Below, piece after piece: positions 1 to 7,692 of a DNA stretch of 50,385 bases. The notes under the pieces are model-generated. The model was given only the letters and a program-made list of their open reading frames with translations, searched no databases and was not told the origin of the DNA. Source of the DNA: CAZKSN01 sp964555585. Lineage in GTDB: Bacteria > Bacillota_I > Bacilli_A > RF39 > UBA660. Position 1 is the stretch's first letter. The number at the start of each line of letters is the position of its first letter. The stretch is from contig CAZKSN010000008.1 in NCBI GenBank assembly GCA_964555585.1, positions 1 to 50,385 of the forward strand, read 5' to 3'. A program made the translations under genes and the position numbers.

Positions 1-47
1 ACGGTTTGCGACAATTTGAGATAAACCAAGATAACCCCTTGATAGAA

Positions 48-92
48 CTCTTAATCAGTGGGTCGTGGGTTCGAATCCCTCAGGGGACACCA
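48..92 (+). tRNA. tRNA-Lys(CTT) 3' fragment, probable att scar
   Basis: The bases read as the 3' part of a lysine tRNA. They hold an anticodon loop with CTT at 50-52, a variable region, a T arm with TTCGAAT loop (70-76), a 3' acceptor strand (82-88), discriminator A and CCA (90-92). No D arm or matching 5' acceptor strand precedes it, and the 5' half of the anticodon stem (43-47) does not pair with 55-59. A 3' tRNA fragment of this length is the usual core left at the distal junction of an element that integrated into a tRNA gene. If so, the element lies to the left (bases 1-47 and beyond) and the chromosome to the right. Two 9-base near repeats, AGATAAACC and AGATAACCC at 19-27 and 29-37, would suit integrase arm sites. 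Confidence 0.65.
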
Positions 93-104
93 TTAGAATA
101 TAAG

Positions 105-133
105 ACTTTCCAAGTAATTGGAGAGTTTTTTTT
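105..133 (+). terminator. Terminator after the tRNA fragment
   Basis: A 9-bp stem (105-113 with 118-126, one G-U pair) with a GTAA loop is followed by a run of T. It would be the original terminator of the tRNA-Lys gene, which supports reading the right side of the fragment as old chromosome. Confidence 0.75.
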
Positions 134-182
134 ATAGAAATATAGTAATAAATCGGAAAAAAACTTGAAAATTAGAGTTTTT

Positions 183-205
183 TTAAAAAAAGAGCAATTG
201 CTCTT
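183..205 (-). terminator. Minus-strand terminator for the ATP-grasp-like gene
   Basis: A perfect palindrome, AAGAGC AATT GCTCTT (190-205), is followed on the minus strand by a T run (complement of the A run at 185-190). It lies about 130 nt beyond the stop codon of the minus-strand gene that ends at 337. Confidence 0.6.
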
Positions 206-336
206 AAATTCAAATAGTGCAAACTAATTGTCTTATTACAGTCTTTTCTATTCTACTAACCATAGTGATATTACTTCATTATTTTTAGAAGTCTAGATTT
301 ACATTGTTGTTTTTTTGTAAAAATATTGTAGAAAAT

Positions 337-1959
337 TCATTCAATATCTGACTTTATATTTGAATTTTGTATTAATAGTTTTTTTTGTAATGTTAAAGTA
401 TGCTCTGAAGCTTGGTCGGGAAGTAGTCCCATTTTTTTAGCTTCTTTAACATACCAAGCATCCGAAGTTTCTAAACCAAATATACCTCCAAAACGGCGCT
501 TTAATCTTGCTTCTTCTGCACGAGCTCTGTCTAGTATTTTCTGTGGATCATTGAAACGAAATTGCAACCTTTCTTCTTGACAATCAACCAGTTTTTTAAT
601 TTTAATTTTATCTACACCCAAACAGCCCATAAAACCTACTACATTTTTTTTAGTTTCTTCTCTGGTGTCTGGATCAATACTTTCTAAGCCAGGAACAATT
701 CCAGTATCAACCAAGCGTAACATCATAAATGCCATAGCAAGACCATGTTTTTTCATAGAATGATAGGGAGAAGCATATCCATGATCTTCTCCCGATTTAT
801 CGTATTTGGCTTCTAAATATTCAGTAATTTGTACAATTTTTTGTTTTCCATTACCTATATTGTGAATTACTCTAAGAGGCAGTTTGGTTAAATCTGTGTG
901 TAGACATTCATCACGCAAATTACCTTCAACGATATTATCACTTTGCAAATCAACATATAAAGTATTATAGAGATAGCAGCCAAGAGCTGGAACAGTGTGA
1001 AATTCGACAACATCCCAAGTATCATCATCAAACTGCATTATATCAAAATTGTAAGTTTGTAAAGATTTTACTGTTGTTTTCATATTGTTCATAACTTGAA
1101 TGGCAAAATTATATGCTTCTTCTGGAACTGAATGAATTAAGTTGTCAGTGTACAATGATATATTACGAAGTTCACCATTAATTACTATACAACGATATTC
1201 GGCATTGATATACCTACAACCTCTAGGATTACCTTTTTTATCATCTTCTTTAACACTATTAACAATGCTATATGGAAGTGTTAATTCAATTTTTTTAATA
1301 GCAGCTGGTTCAGAAATGATAAAGTTAATATCAAGAGCACTATCTACCACCAATTGGTAAAATATCCCTAATGGATCCAATATTTCTCTTGGGGGAATAT
1401 ACTCGCTAAAGTTTTTGCGTGCAGTTTTTACAAAAACCAAACCTTTTCTTGCATATGGAATTAATTCTTCAGGTGACAAAGTAATTAATTCTTTTCCAGT
1501 CAATACTTTGGTATTACGCCTTGTTTGGTAATAATTTGGCCAGCATTCTATAATTTGCTCATCATTTGAACTCATTACACATTTACCGCCATGTCGTTCA
1601 ATAATCTTGATGAAATTAATATGACCTAAAGTATGGTTGCGATGATATGATTTTAACACTCGGTTTATTGATTTTTCCGCTTCTTTGCGCTGCTTGGGAT
1701 CATTGAAGTCTGTCGTTAGCGGAAAAGCAAGCAATGAATCAATATCAAATTTAGTTATAAGCTGTTCTATGCCTTCTGAAAAAGGCATAATACCGTCGTC
1801 CAAATCGACAAGGTTCACAATTGTTCCGTCATGATTCCAGCGAAAAACATCTTTTTTCCAATCATATATTAGACATTTTTTTTGTTTAGTAGCTAAGTAA
1901 AACTCTGTATCTTTATTAACTTGATCACCCGCTTTTTTACTTGCATAACAATACAGCAA
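337..1959 (-). CDS. ATP-grasp-like protein, probably horizontally acquired
   Basis: The 540-residue product is not a standard housekeeping protein. Its middle resembles the R2K-type (DUF4343-like) ATP-grasp fold: GLVFVKTARK near 173 as a nucleotide-binding lysine strand, EYRCIVINGE near 254, and FDIMQF then DVVEFH near 305-320, matching the acidic metal-binding strands. Such enzymes form amide or peptide bonds with ATP; the substrate here is unknown. The start is TTG at 1959, 7 nt after a GGGGGAT ribosome binding site; the nearby ATG at 1966 is in another frame. Arg codons CGT and CGC occur repeatedly, unlike the near-exclusive AGA of the neighbours, and base composition looks less AT-rich. 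Together with the nearby tRNA scar this suggests transfer. The domain call is a pattern match, not a search result. Confidence 0.6.
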   Translation of the reverse strand: MLYCYASKKAGDQVNKDTEFYLATKQKKCLIYDWKKDVFRWNHDGTIVNLVDLDDGIMPFSEGIEQLITKFDIDSLLAFPLTTDFNDPKQRKEAEKSINRVLKSYHRNHTLGHINFIKIIERHGGKCVMSSNDEQIIECWPNYYQTRRNTKVLTGKELITLSPEELIPYARKGLVFVKTARKNFSEYIPPREILDPLGIFYQLVVDSALDINFIISEPAAIKKIELTLPYSIVNSVKEDDKKGNPRGCRYINAEYRCIVINGELRNISLYTDNLIHSVPEEAYNFAIQVMNNMKTTVKSLQTYNFDIMQFDDDTWDVVEFHTVPALGCYLYNTLYVDLQSDNIVEGNLRDECLHTDLTKLPLRVIHNIGNGKQKIVQITEYLEAKYDKSGEDHGYASPYHSMKKHGLAMAFMMLRLVDTGIVPGLESIDPDTREETKKNVVGFMGCLGVDKIKIKKLVDCQEERLQFRFNDPQKILDRARAEEARLKRRFGGIFGLETSDAWYVKEAKKMGLLPDQASEHTLTLQKKLLIQNSNIKSDIE

Positions 1960-2400
1960 ATTTCATCCCCCATTTCAATTTTTTTATTATATTTTCTCAA
2001 ATGGAAATATAAACATTATTATATATCATTTTTTAAATTAATTCTATTCACATTGCAATTTTTTGTAAAAATTTTGCATTTGCTTTTTTGACTTTTGCTT
2101 TCAGTGATATCTTACATAATCTTTTTACAATTTTAAAAATACATTTGAGAAACAAAAACTTCCTGAATTTACAATAAGTAAAGCTTTTATATAAAGAAAA
2201 ATATTAATTTTTAAGTGTAATTGGTCAATTTAACGACAAAATCAGTTCCAGTTATAGAAATTTTTATATAAAAAAATCTGTAAGCAATTACAGACTTTTT
2301 TTACTTTCTTCACATAATAAATTAATTATAGGAGAAAGTAATTTATAAAAATTTTAATTTTTAATATAATACAATGAATAAAAAAAAGGAGGTATAAACT
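1960..2400. other. Long intergenic region without genes
   Basis: About 440 bases hold no convincing ORF on either strand. The left end carries the ribosome binding site and a possible weak minus-strand promoter (TATAAT near 1985-1995) for the ATP-grasp-like gene. The right end holds the orphan hairpin at 2277-2302 and the AAAGGAGGT site (2386-2394) of the next gene. The stretch between looks like decayed, very AT-rich DNA. Confidence 0.5.
2277..2302. terminator. Orphan bidirectional terminator
   Basis: TCTGTAA, GCAA loop, TTACAGA is flanked by an A run on the left and a T run on the right, so it can end transcription in both directions. No gene ends at it: the flanking genes both point away. 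It may be the leftover end of a deleted gene. Confidence 0.7.
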
Positions 2401-2958
2401 TTGAATCATGATGAAAATTCTCATTGTAAGGATAACCATCCAGGAGGAAGTTTAATAGGAATTATTTTGTTAATTCCAATGTTACTTTTGACTTTTTTAA
2501 CAATTGCAGCCTTAAGCATCAGTATAATATCAGCAACTAATGAACTTGAAGGTGCACAATTGCAAATGCAGGGTGATGTTCAGACAATAGATAATAATAC
2601 TCCAGTCATATTTGATACTATTATAACTGATAATTCTTCAGGTATATCTTATGATACTACAACAGGTGAAATCACTATTACAGAATCGGGCACATATTAT
2701 ATTAATTGGTGGTTCTCAGCTGACGGTTCGCCAATTGCAACAACAATTGATTTATCCATTGTTACATCAACAGGTGAAATCATAACAGCTAGTAATCCGA
2801 TATTATCCGGTCAAATGTCCGGCAATGCTTTATTAGATATTACAGCGAGTGCTGGATCACCAGTCACTGTTCAATTAATAAATACCACCGGCAATGAAAT
2901 ATTTGTTGGTTTTACTACAGTTAGAGCAGATTTGACAATCATTAAATCTGATGTATAA
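2401..2958 (+). CDS. BclA/C1q-like C-terminal domain surface protein
   Basis: This 185-residue protein has one hydrophobic segment at about 17-45 and then a beta-rich domain. The second part (VIFDTIITDNSSGISYD, then GTYYINWWF and GNEIFVGF) is the jelly-roll type found at the C-terminus of BclA-like exosporium and collagen-like glycoproteins of Firmicutes. Here there is no Gly-X-X collagen repeat; a membrane segment replaces it, so the domain is probably displayed on a cell or spore surface. The start is TTG at 2401, fixed by a perfect AAAGGAGGT site 7 nt upstream; the ATG at 2374 runs into a stop. It is followed by its own terminator and appears monocistronic. Confidence 0.75.
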   Translation: MNHDENSHCKDNHPGGSLIGIILLIPMLLLTFLTIAALSISIISATNELEGAQLQMQGDVQTIDNNTPVIFDTIITDNSSGISYDTTTGEITITESGTYYINWWFSADGSPIATTIDLSIVTSTGEIITASNPILSGQMSGNALLDITASAGSPVTVQLINTTGNEIFVGFTTVRADLTIIKSDV

Positions 2959-2998
2959 AAAGTTATTTTATAATAGAATATATTGATCAAATAAAAGA

Positions 2999-3024
2999 AT
3001 TGTGAAAAAATCACAATCTTTTTA
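2999..3024 (+). terminator. Terminator after the BclA-like gene
   Basis: ATTGTGA (2999-3005), an A5 loop and TCACAAT (3011-3017) are followed by CTTTTT. Confidence 0.85.
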
Positions 3025-3042
3025 TTATTACAAAAATATAAA

Positions 3043-3053
3043 TATGTTATAAT
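3043..3053 (+). promoter_or_regulatory. Extended -10 promoter for the gene at 3074
   Basis: TATGTTATAAT is a perfect extended -10 (TG-n-TATAAT). No good -35 precedes it. The start codon follows 20 nt later, so the leader is only about 12 nt and contains just the AGGAGG site. Confidence 0.7.
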
Positions 3054-3073
3054 TTAATAGGAGGTTTTTTTAC

Positions 3074-3640
3074 ATGTATAAAACAAAAAATAATTGGAAC
3101 AGTGCCAGAAACTGCTTTTATAAGATTATAAGTAAATTACCAATAAAATTGGTAGACAATGATAAAAATTTAAATACTGTTTTAAATTTAATTTATGAAA
3201 ATAATGACAATAGTACTGTTAGTGTATGTACTGAAAGTCAGATTGATATTAATCCATATTATAAATTATGGATTAATGAGGAAAATCTGTTAAAAATTAA
3301 GGATCCTAAAATAAAAATAAATTATTTTTTATCAAATAATTATGGAAACAATGGTTTGATAGAGTATACTAGTTATAATTGTTATACTAATGAATTTATA
3401 AGAAGCATAATAATAATTGATGACCAAATTATTAATAAATTTAATTATCAAATATTTGGTGAGGAAGTTATTTATTCAGAATTATCTTATTTTGATTTAA
3501 GAGGAAATATATTAAATAGAATAATGATGAATAATAAACAGATTATAAATGAAATATATGAAATTGTTGATGATGAATCAAAACTAGTTGATATATATCA
3601 GGAATATGGTGAAAATTTATTAAGTTTATCAAATAATTAA
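3074..3640 (+). CDS. Hypothetical protein
   Basis: I do not recognise this 188-residue protein. It is Asn/Ile/Tyr-rich, has no signal peptide or membrane segment, and looks like a soluble alpha/beta protein with alternating hydrophobic strands (for example RSIIIIDDQIIN near 118-129). It contains three Cys residues without a metal-site pattern. The ATG at 3074 is set by AATAGGAGG about 7-10 nt upstream and by the promoter at 3043-3053. It appears to be a single-gene unit: the next gene has its own promoter starting 4 nt after this stop codon. Confidence 0.7.
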   Translation: MYKTKNNWNSARNCFYKIISKLPIKLVDNDKNLNTVLNLIYENNDNSTVSVCTESQIDINPYYKLWINEENLLKIKDPKIKINYFLSNNYGNNGLIEYTSYNCYTNEFIRSIIIIDDQIINKFNYQIFGEEVIYSELSYFDLRGNILNRIMMNNKQIINEIYEIVDDESKLVDIYQEYGENLLSLSNN

Positions 3641-3644
3641 TTTA

Positions 3645-3672
3645 TTGACTTATAATAAAATTGTTTTATAAT
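3645..3672 (+). promoter_or_regulatory. Promoter for the gene at 3691
   Basis: TTGACT (3645-3650), a 16-nt spacer and TATAAT (3667-3672) form a near-consensus promoter. It overlaps the TTG at 3661, which rules that codon out as the start of the following gene. Confidence 0.8.
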
Positions 3673-3690
3673 TATAGTAGAGGAGTAGAT

Positions 3691-3981
3691 ATGAAAAAAG
3701 CTTTAATGATTATTGGTGGAATAGTGGTTGGATTGATTATCCTTGGAGGTATTGTTTTCTTTACTATTTATGTGAAATCAGACAAAATAATTTGTTCTTC
3801 ATCAGTTGGAAATATAACTATTTTATATAATGAAGAAGAATTAACCGGTTATACTACATCTGGGGATCTATCTTTTGATTTTGATACTCAGAATGCTTAT
3901 GCAGAAACTATTGGCACGAAAGATTACATCCAAGAGTTTAAAGTTTGGTTTGATGAAAATACAGATGGAACATGTAAGTAG
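3691..3981 (+). CDS. Small membrane-anchored extracytoplasmic protein
   Basis: This 96-residue protein starts MKKAL, followed by a strongly hydrophobic Gly-rich segment at about 5-29 (signal anchor), and ends in a roughly 65-residue outside domain. That domain has two Cys residues, one just after the membrane segment (IICSSS) and one two residues from the end (GTCK), which could form a disulfide. The family is not recognised. The ATG at 3691 has a GAGGAG site 5-6 nt upstream; a longer TTG-initiated form would begin inside the promoter. It is monocistronic, with a promoter before it and a terminator after it. Confidence 0.75.
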   Translation: MKKALMIIGGIVVGLIILGGIVFFTIYVKSDKIICSSSVGNITILYNEEELTGYTTSGDLSFDFDTQNAYAETIGTKDYIQEFKVWFDENTDGTCK

Positions 3982-4008
3982 AAAAATTATTGAAAAATAA
4001 TTTTTTTA
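3982..4008 (+). terminator. Terminator after the small membrane protein
   Basis: AAAAATTATT (3982-3991), GAAA loop and AATAATTTTT (3996-4005) run into further T. Confidence 0.75.
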
Positions 4009-4059
4009 TTTTTGTTTTATAAAGTCAATATTGATATTTTTATTAATAATTAAATAAAA

Positions 4060-4070
4060 TATGTTATAAT
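4060..4070 (+). promoter_or_regulatory. Extended -10 promoter for the DUF4153 gene
   Basis: TATGTTATAAT lies 17 nt before the ATG at 4088. The leader holds only AGGTGAT as ribosome binding site. Confidence 0.7.
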
Positions 4071-4087
4071 TTAAAATAGGTGATAAT

Positions 4088-5359
4088 ATGAATGTTGTAA
4101 ATGATTTAAAAAACAAGGTATTGTATACAATTAAAAACTATTATATCGGCATAATATTTTTTATGCTTTCCACAATTGGATTCATGATGATGATAAGGGA
4201 AGGGTATTACAATATAAATTTAGATGAATATAAAATAAAACTTTCTTTAACATTTCTGTATGGAGGAATTTTATCTATAATAATTAAAGAAATGATAAAC
4301 AGATTTAATAAATTAAAGTTTTTATATATATTTATTCCAGTTATATTATTTATACTTTATTTTTTAGTATTAAACAATATAAGTATTGACTCAACTTTTT
4401 TAAAATTTTTTATGTTATGTGTGCTTTCAGCTTTATTGTTTATTTATATTCCTTTCATAGGTAAGAATAATGACAGTGAGTATTATACTTATAAGATAAT
4501 AAATAGTCTATTAATAACCGGTATATGTTACTTGATATTAGTATTCGGAATTGTTTTTATCTCATACAGTTTATCCTCTTTATTTGAGATAACAATTAAG
4601 AGATATTTAATTGCTCAGGTATTATTATTTATTTTAGGTTTCTTTATGCCTGCATTGTTTTTGACTGGAATTCCTAAAGATAAATATGTAACAAATGAAT
4701 ATCCTAATTTTATAAAGAAAGGATTAATTTACATAATATTTCCAATTTTATTAGTTTATACAGTAATTCTTTATTCATATTTTATTAAAATATTAATTGA
4801 ATTCAAGTGGCCTTTAAATGTTCTGGGTAATTTAGTAATGTCTTATTTAATTATATCCATATTATTCCTATATTTTAACAATAGAGATAATACTAATTCT
4901 TTTATAAACAAACTGGTTAGAATTTATCCTTATTTATTAATAATTCCTGCCACTATGATGGTAATATCATTTATATTGAGAATTAATGAATATGGATTTA
5001 CTGAATTTAGATATTTTTCAATAATTCTATTTATATTTACCATATTTTCTATAGTTTTAATTAAATTAAATAAGAAAAGTAGTATCTCATTCATTCTGGT
5101 TATTTCATTATTCATATCTACATTCGGACCATTATCAGCATTCAATGTTTCAAAAAACAGTCAAATAAATAGATTGGAAAAAATTCTGATTGATAACAGC
5201 ATATTAATTGACAATAAAATTGTTAGAAATGAAAATATAAGTAAAGAGGTAAAAAGTGAAATTAAAGATTTATACAATTATATAAAATATAATCATGGGA
5301 TAGAAGATGTTGAATATCTTCCGAATAACTTTGATATAGAAAATATAATAGATAAATAA
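4088..5359 (+). CDS. DUF4153-type polytopic membrane protein
   Basis: This 423-residue protein has about ten hydrophobic helices and a soluble tail of about 75 residues after the last helix. The segment around 205-255, with FIKKGLIYIIFPILLVY then YFIKILIEFKWP, matches the pattern of DUF4153 membrane proteins, a Firmicutes family of unknown function. The ATG at 4088 follows AGGTGAT with 5-nt spacing and the promoter at 4060-4070. A strong terminator follows the stop codon, so it is a single-gene unit. Function cannot be stated beyond an integral membrane location. Confidence 0.8.
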   Translation: MNVVNDLKNKVLYTIKNYYIGIIFFMLSTIGFMMMIREGYYNINLDEYKIKLSLTFLYGGILSIIIKEMINRFNKLKFLYIFIPVILFILYFLVLNNISIDSTFLKFFMLCVLSALLFIYIPFIGKNNDSEYYTYKIINSLLITGICYLILVFGIVFISYSLSSLFEITIKRYLIAQVLLFILGFFMPALFLTGIPKDKYVTNEYPNFIKKGLIYIIFPILLVYTVILYSYFIKILIEFKWPLNVLGNLVMSYLIISILFLYFNNRDNTNSFINKLVRIYPYLLIIPATMMVISFILRINEYGFTEFRYFSIILFIFTIFSIVLIKLNKKSSISFILVISLFISTFGPLSAFNVSKNSQINRLEKILIDNSILIDNKIVRNENISKEVKSEIKDLYNYIKYNHGIEDVEYLPNNFDIENIIDK

Positions 5360-5360
5360 T

Positions 5361-5391
5361 AAAAAAGATTATAAAAAAATAATCTTTTTTT
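5361..5391 (+). terminator. Terminator after the DUF4153 gene
   Basis: A 12-bp stem, 5361-5372 with 5379-5390, has an A6 loop and a T-rich 3' side. Its A-rich 5' side means it may also work on the minus strand. Confidence 0.8.
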
Positions 5392-5400
5392 ATATTATAA

Positions 5401-5429
5401 TTGATACTTATTAATTTCAATGATAAAAT
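5401..5429 (+). promoter_or_regulatory. Promoter for the RlmD-like gene
   Basis: TTGATA (5401-5406), a 17-nt spacer and TAAAAT (5424-5429) place the transcript start near 5436. That is downstream of the ATG at 5420 and so favours the ATG at 5447 as start. Confidence 0.7.
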
Positions 5430-5446
5430 TAACTAGAGTGATGGTA

Positions 5447-6715
5447 ATGATAAAAATAAATGAAATATATGAAGTTAAATGCATTGATATGTCTTTTGAA
5501 GCTTTAGGTGTCTGCAAGATAGATAATTTTATTGTTTTTGTGCCTAATTTAATAACAGATGAAACTGCAGTAATAAAAATAATTAAAATAAATAATAATT
5601 ATGGATATGGTGAAATTATTGAACTAATTAAAATGTCTAAATATAGAAACAAGGATATAACTGTAAATAATGCCGGAGTTCAATTACTGCATATTTTATA
5701 TGATTATCAAAAAAAATTGAAAGAAAATATTGTTAAAAATATCTTTAAAAAAATATTAAATAAAGATATTAAAGTAAATAAGATTATTGATATGAAAGAG
5801 CCTTATTATTATAGAAACAAGATAAAAGTTCATTTAAAGAAAAATAATAATAAAGTAATTTATGGTTTTTATGAAGAAAAATCAAATCATTTAATACCAA
5901 TTGAAAAATGCATTATCTGCAGTAAGAGATGTAATGAATTATTGGATAAAATAATAAACTTGTTAAATAAATATAAAATTTTTAACATTGATGAAATTAT
6001 AATTAAAGAGGGATTTAACACCAATGAATCAATGATTATATTTATCTGTAAAAAATGGATTGATTTACACAATATATCAGAAGAATTAAAATCAGCTGGT
6101 ATTACAACAGTTATTCAAAAAATTAATGAGAAAGAAAAAATTATTTTTGGAAGTGGCTATATTCATGATATCTTGGATAATATAAAATTTAAAATAAGTT
6201 CAAGATCCTTTTATCAAGTAAATCCAGTACAAACGGAAAAACTGTATAATAAAGCGATAGAACTTGCTGACTTGAATAAAGATAATACAGTAATTGACGC
6301 TTACTCCGGAATCGGAACCATAAGTCTATATTTAAGTAAATACGTAAAGAAAGTATATGGCATAGAGATAGAAAAAGCAGCAGTAGCGGACGCAATTGAG
6401 AATTCTAAAATCAATAATATAAATAATGTGGAATTTATAAATGGAGATGTGGAAAAAGAAATTATAAGCTTCAAAGATAAAAACATAGATGTGGTTTTCA
6501 TTGACCCTCCAAGAAAAGGCTGCAGTAAATCATTTTTAGATTCTATATTGGAAATGAAACCAAAAAAAATAATCTATATCTCATGTAATGCTACAACACA
6601 GGCAAGAGATATACGTCATTTGATTAATGAAGGTTATAACTGCAGTGAAGCATATCCGGTTGATATGTTTCCTCATACTTATCATATAGAAAACATTATT
6701 ATGCTTTGGAGGTAA
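5447..6715 (+). CDS. rlmD: 23S rRNA (uracil-5-)-methyltransferase, RlmD/TrmA family
   Basis: This SAM-dependent enzyme makes 5-methyluridine in 23S rRNA (RlmD/RumA/RlmCD group; which site cannot be told). It has an N-terminal TRAM-like region (about 1-55), a middle domain and a C-terminal Rossmann methyltransferase: DAYSGIGTISLY as SAM-binding loop, VFIDPPRKG as substrate motif and YISCNATTQARD with the catalytic Cys. The Cys cluster that holds a 4Fe-4S centre in RlmD proteins is missing: the CGGC-Q-LQH segment reads AGVQLLH here. I place the start at 5447 because the promoter overlaps the earlier ATG at 5420. The stop codon is followed at once by the YgjV-like gene, whose ribosome binding site lies within this gene's end. 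Confidence 0.85.
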   Translation: MIKINEIYEVKCIDMSFEALGVCKIDNFIVFVPNLITDETAVIKIIKINNNYGYGEIIELIKMSKYRNKDITVNNAGVQLLHILYDYQKKLKENIVKNIFKKILNKDIKVNKIIDMKEPYYYRNKIKVHLKKNNNKVIYGFYEEKSNHLIPIEKCIICSKRCNELLDKIINLLNKYKIFNIDEIIIKEGFNTNESMIIFICKKWIDLHNISEELKSAGITTVIQKINEKEKIIFGSGYIHDILDNIKFKISSRSFYQVNPVQTEKLYNKAIELADLNKDNTVIDAYSGIGTISLYLSKYVKKVYGIEIEKAAVADAIENSKINNINNVEFINGDVEKEIISFKDKNIDVVFIDPPRKGCSKSFLDSILEMKPKKIIYISCNATTQARDIRHLINEGYNCSEAYPVDMFPHTYHIENIIMLWR

Positions 6716-6716
6716 A

Positions 6717-7247
6717 ATGAACGCAGTAGCTCAAATATTTGGAGGATTGGCAACTCTTACAAATGCAATCGGAATACAATTAAAAACAAAGAAGAAAATA
6801 TTGCTATCATATTTAATAGCAGGAGTATTCTTTATTATTAGTTTTTTAATATTAAAATCGTATAGTGGAGTAGTTACTTCATTAATTATAAATATTGAAA
6901 CATATATAAATTACTTATACGATAAAAATAATAGAAAAATTCCATCATATTTAATTTTTATATTATTAGTCTCATCCGTTATTATTTCATCATTATTCTA
7001 TAAAACGTGGATAGATATATTCGCTATTTTAGCTTGTATTCCATATGTTCTAATGCTGATTCAAAAGAAGGAAAAATACGTTAGACTTTTCACATTATTA
7101 TTTCTGTTATTTTATACGATTTTTAATCTGCTTGTAGGAGCATATGCAACCTTTATAGGAGATGTAATATTTACAATATCTACAATAGTGTCAATTATTA
7201 GGTATGATATAATTAAAAATAATAATAATATAATAAATATGATATAA
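6717..7247 (+). CDS. YgjV-like inner membrane protein
   Basis: This 176-residue protein consists almost entirely of hydrophobic helices (about five or six). It opens with QIFGGLATLTNAIGIQLKTK, the start typical of YgjV-family membrane proteins, which have no established function. It begins 1 nt after the rlmD stop codon; its GGAGG site lies in the last rlmD codons, so the two are translationally coupled. The Asn/Ile-rich C-terminus carries the -10 element of the next gene (7243-7248). Confidence 0.75.
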   Translation: MNAVAQIFGGLATLTNAIGIQLKTKKKILLSYLIAGVFFIISFLILKSYSGVVTSLIINIETYINYLYDKNNRKIPSYLIFILLVSSVIISSLFYKTWIDIFAILACIPYVLMLIQKKEKYVRLFTLLFLLFYTIFNLLVGAYATFIGDVIFTISTIVSIIRYDIIKNNNNIINMI

Positions 7248-7248
7248 T
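7243..7248 (+). promoter_or_regulatory. Extended -10 promoter inside the YgjV-like stop codon
   Basis: TGATATAAT gives an extended -10 that overlaps the final codons of the upstream gene. The ATG at 7272 follows with an AGGAGGTG site. Confidence 0.5.
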
Positions 7249-7271
7249 TTATTAAGAATAGGAGGTGTAAG

Positions 7272-7634
7272 ATGTCATTATTTAGCAAGGATAAGGAAAT
7301 AATATTTAAAATCACTAATGCTATATTATTAATATGGTTAATTGCAGCTGTTGTATTTACATTTTCAAGTATAATAAATCTTATTTATACAGAGCCTACA
7401 AGAGATTATACATTTGAAGAATATAAAGCTACAAATTGTAACTATAAAGATGAAACTACTTCTGAAGAAGAATATGAACAAATGTGTCAAACATATTACA
7501 ATGATTATAAATTTAATAATGATAATTCTAATTATTATAGATGGAAAAATTTATATATATCAATTGCAAATGTAATAATTGTAGCTGGATTCTTATTTAT
7601 AATAAATAGAAAAGAAGATAAAAGTAATAAATAA
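7272..7634 (+). CDS. Hypothetical two-helix membrane protein
   Basis: This 120-residue protein has hydrophobic helices at about 15-38 and 93-110, separated by an acidic Tyr-rich outside loop with two Cys residues (about 56 and 71, NCNYKD and MCQTY) that might pair. The C-terminus is short, charged and probably cytoplasmic. I do not recognise the family. The ATG at 7272 has AGGAGGTG upstream with 5-6 nt spacing. A strong terminator follows directly after the stop codon. Confidence 0.7.
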   Translation: MSLFSKDKEIIFKITNAILLIWLIAAVVFTFSSIINLIYTEPTRDYTFEEYKATNCNYKDETTSEEEYEQMCQTYYNDYKFNNDNSNYYRWKNLYISIANVIIVAGFLFIINRKEDKSNK

Positions 7635-7656
7635 CTTGCATAATGCAAGTTTTTTT
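7633..7656 (+). terminator. Terminator after the two-helix membrane protein
   Basis: AACTTGCA (7633-7640), TAA loop, TGCAAGTT (7644-7651) and a T run. The first stem bases overlap the stop codon region. Confidence 0.9.
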
Positions 7657-7657
7657 A

Positions 7658-7686
7658 TTGATAATTTATCGTATAAACAATAAAAT
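7658..7686 (+). promoter_or_regulatory. Promoter placing the start at or next to an ATG (leaderless)
   Basis: TTGATA (7658-7663), a 17-nt spacer and TAAAAT (7681-7686). The expected transcript start, about 7 nt after the -10, falls on the ATG at 7693. No ribosome binding site is present, so the mRNA is probably leaderless. Confidence 0.6.
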
Positions 7687-7692
7687 AATAAT

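Noticed and set aside
1..92. Complete tRNA-Lys gene
   Set aside because: The 5' acceptor strand and D arm are missing and the anticodon stem does not pair.
1142..1360. Plus-strand ORF inside the ATP-grasp-like gene and similar opposite-strand frames
   Set aside because: They are antisense to clear genes and lack ribosome binding sites and family patterns.
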